DNA of 64,000 nt from Streptomyces sp. ISL-43 (lineage in GTDB: Bacteria > Actinomycetota > Actinomycetes > Streptomycetales > Streptomycetaceae): assembly GCF_018614195.1 (NCBI RefSeq), contig NZ_JAGGOT010000022.1, positions 124,001-188,000 on the forward strand. The letters run 5' to 3'. The translations under genes and the position numbers were made by a program. Under the pieces are notes generated by a model. That model was not told the DNA's origin, made no database searches, and saw only the letters and a program-made list of their open reading frames with translations. This document shows positions 62,625-64,000 of the stretch, piece by piece (the stretch's first letter is position 1; every line of letters begins with the position of its first letter).

Positions 62625-62631
62625 TGTCCCC

Positions 62632-63165
62632 ATGAATGGACTGGACGGCGCGGACGACGCGGCCGGCACGGGTGGCGTGGACGGGATCGAACTCTTCCTG
62701 CTGGGCCGGGCCTTGATGAAGCTCGGCGAAGAAGCCCTGCCCGAGCCTCCCGGCGGCGCAGGCCAGTACCCCGGCAGCACCCGCTCCGTCGTCATCGTGG
62801 CCGGTGACATCGCCACGCACCCGAACACCACCGTCGGCGAGACGGCCCAGCGCACCGGCCTCCCGCAGAGCCAGGTCTCCGGCGCCGTCGCCCGCCTGCG
62901 CGAGGCCGGCTCCGTGGAAACCGCGCCCGACCCGACCGACCGCCGCCGCACGCTGGTCCGTCGGATTCCCGGAACTCCCGCGCGCGTGGCCGCCGTACGG
63001 GCCACCGGGACCTCGAAAGTCGAGGAGGCCCTGGCCCGGGCCCTGGGCGAGACCGAAGCCGACTGCCTGCCGGAGGTGACCCACGCCCTGGAGATCCTGG
63101 CCCGCCACCTGGTGACCCGCGATCCCCGCCAAGGGCTGTCCCCCGGGCCCGTCAACTGTCCGTGA
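62632..63165 (+). CDS. MarR-type transcriptional regulator
   Basis: 177 residues. A winged-helix core (TVGETAQRTGLPQSQVSGAV, ARLREAGSVETAPDPTDRRR) has the MarR wing with DRRR. The start ATG lies 8 bases beyond the last operator half-site, so the protein probably represses itself and the divergent hydrolase. Its 3' end overlaps that of the acyl-CoA synthetase gene by 14 bases. Confidence 0.85.
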   Translation: MNGLDGADDAAGTGGVDGIELFLLGRALMKLGEEALPEPPGGAGQYPGSTRSVVIVAGDIATHPNTTVGETAQRTGLPQSQVSGAVARLREAGSVETAPDPTDRRRTLVRRIPGTPARVAAVRATGTSKVEEALARALGETEADCLPEVTHALEILARHLVTRDPRQGLSPGPVNCP

Positions 63166-64000
63166 GCAACAGCTTCTTCTGCGGCTTGCCCATCGCGTTG
63201 CGCGGAATCGCCGCCACGAACCGCACCTCGCGCGGCCGCTTGTGCACCGACAGATGCGCGGCGACGAAGTCGGTGAGCTCCGCCCCCGTGACCCCTTCGG
63301 CCACCACGAAGGCCACGATCCGCTGCCCCAGATCCGCGTCCGGCAGCCCGACCACCGCCGCCTCGCTCACCCTCGGGTGATCCAGCAGCGCGTTCTCGAT
63401 CTCACCCGCGCCGATCCGGTAGCCACCCGACTTGATCATGTCGATGGAGGCCCGGCCCACGATGCGGTGGACTCCGTCGGCGTCGACGGCCGCGATGTCC
63501 CCCGTACGGAACCACCCGTCCTCCGTGTACGCCGCCGCCGTCGCCTCGGGACGGCCCAGATACCCGGAGAACAACGTCGGCCCGGTGAGCTGGAGTTCAC
63601 CGATCTCCGCGCCCGCCTCGGCCACGATGCGCGTACGAATGCCGGGGAGCGGGGTGCCGACCGTACCGGGCCGTACCTCGCCGCCCGCGCGCCCGCTGAC
63701 GGTGATCAGCGTCTCGGTCATCCCGTACCGTTCCACGGGCCGCAGCCCGGTCAGCCGCTCCAGATCCCGGAAGACGGGCGCGGGCAGCGCGGCGCTCCCG
63801 GAGACGAGGAGCCGGGCGCTGCCCAGCGCGGCGGCGGCCTGCGGTACCCCGGCGATACGGGACCACACGGTCGGCACCCCGAAGTACAGGCTTCCTCCGG
63901 CCTGCGCGTAGGCCTCCGGCGCGGGCCGGCCGGTGTGCACGAGACGGCTGCCGGTGCGCAGGGCGCCGAACACCCCGAGGACGAGACCGTGCACGTGGAA
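63152..64000 (-). CDS. Acyl-CoA synthetase / malonate-CoA ligase-like (5' end off window)
   Basis: The C-terminal 280 or so residues are visible; the frame stays open to the edge. Motifs: VERYGMTETL (A5), LTGPTLFSGYLGRPEAT, DGWFRTGDIAAVDADGVHRI (A7) and KSGGYRIGAGEIENALLDHP (A8), with the catalytic lysine in RNAMGKPQKKLLL (A10). All are intact, unlike the degenerate relative at 28765. The pattern fits MatB-like malonyl-CoA ligases but other acids are possible. Confidence 0.9.
   Translation of the reverse strand, partial: FHVHGLVLGVFGALRTGSRLVHTGRPAPEAYAQAGGSLYFGVPTVWSRIAGVPQAAAALGSARLLVSGSAALPAPVFRDLERLTGLRPVERYGMTETLITVSGRAGGEVRPGTVGTPLPGIRTRIVAEAGAEIGELQLTGPTLFSGYLGRPEATAAAYTEDGWFRTGDIAAVDADGVHRIVGRASIDMIKSGGYRIGAGEIENALLDHPRVSEAAVVGLPDADLGQRIVAFVVAEGVTGAELTDFVAAHLSVHKRPREVRFVAAIPRNAMGKPQKKLLLTDS

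Overview
The window looks like a Streptomyces chromosome. It is very GC-rich with strong G/C preference at third codon positions, many gene pairs overlap at ATGA or GTGA, one regulatory gene carries a rare TTA codon, and it has a gamma-butyrolactone (GBL) type signalling set (AfsA-like synthase plus TetR receptor) with matching receptor-box-like sites. Most of it is accessory DNA.

Region 1 (about 1-36 kb) reads as an undescribed biosynthetic cluster with no PKS or NRPS that feeds on aromatic precursors. A tightly coupled minus-strand operon (19646 to 10565) encodes a private shikimate-to-tyrosine supply line: class II DAHP synthase, AroH-type chorismate mutase, prephenate dehydrogenase, chorismate synthase, 3-dehydroquinate synthase, transketolase and EPSP synthase. 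A plus-strand set (1865-5057) adds GAPDH, an FMN-binding split-barrel protein and an aromatic aminotransferase. The tailoring genes (19.8-30.4 kb) are an MFS exporter, an NAD(P)-binding protein, a class II aldolase-fold protein of the family that includes CloR/NovR, an FAD/NAD(P)-binding enzyme, a secreted His-rich protein, an HpaB/HpaC-type hydroxylase pair, a tiny LysR regulator, and a degenerate adenylate-forming enzyme with a free-standing copy of its C-terminal domain. A GBL receptor, an AfsA homologue, a P450 and an SDR follow. Four ARE-like boxes with identical spacing lie upstream of the AraC, LysR, adenylation-like and receptor/AfsA genes and so define a likely regulon. The supply genes are interrupted at 5.1-9.6 kb by an island-like stretch: small zinc-finger and membrane peptides, an XRE regulator, a cluster of inverted repeats, two winged-helix proteins and a divergent tRNA-Trp.

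Region 2 (about 36.5-50.8 kb) holds the most striking system, a candidate new RiPP (ribosomally made peptide) locus. Two 28-residue peptides, identical in protein sequence but differing at five synonymous codons, each sit behind the same promoter/operator layout. Each carries a hairpin across its stop codon and is followed by a second strong hairpin. They flank a TPR protein and lead into two JmjC/cupin oxygenases, an MFS exporter, an M13 metalloprotease, an S9 peptidase, an M20 amidohydrolase and a LOG-family protein. A divergent TrmB-LuxR regulator, a short secreted peptide and a ParB/StrR-like regulator lie next to it.

Region 3 (50.8-64 kb) is mixed: an epimerase, a VanJ-like membrane phosphatase-fold protein, hydrolases, intact and truncated acetyltransferases, a 1173-residue candidate polymorphic toxin with a nuclease-like C-terminus and a possible immunity gene, a secreted EEP/FG-GAP protein, a DMT transporter, a MarR-controlled hydrolase and the end of an acyl-CoA synthetase that runs off the window. 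All functions are inferred by reading; no searches were run.
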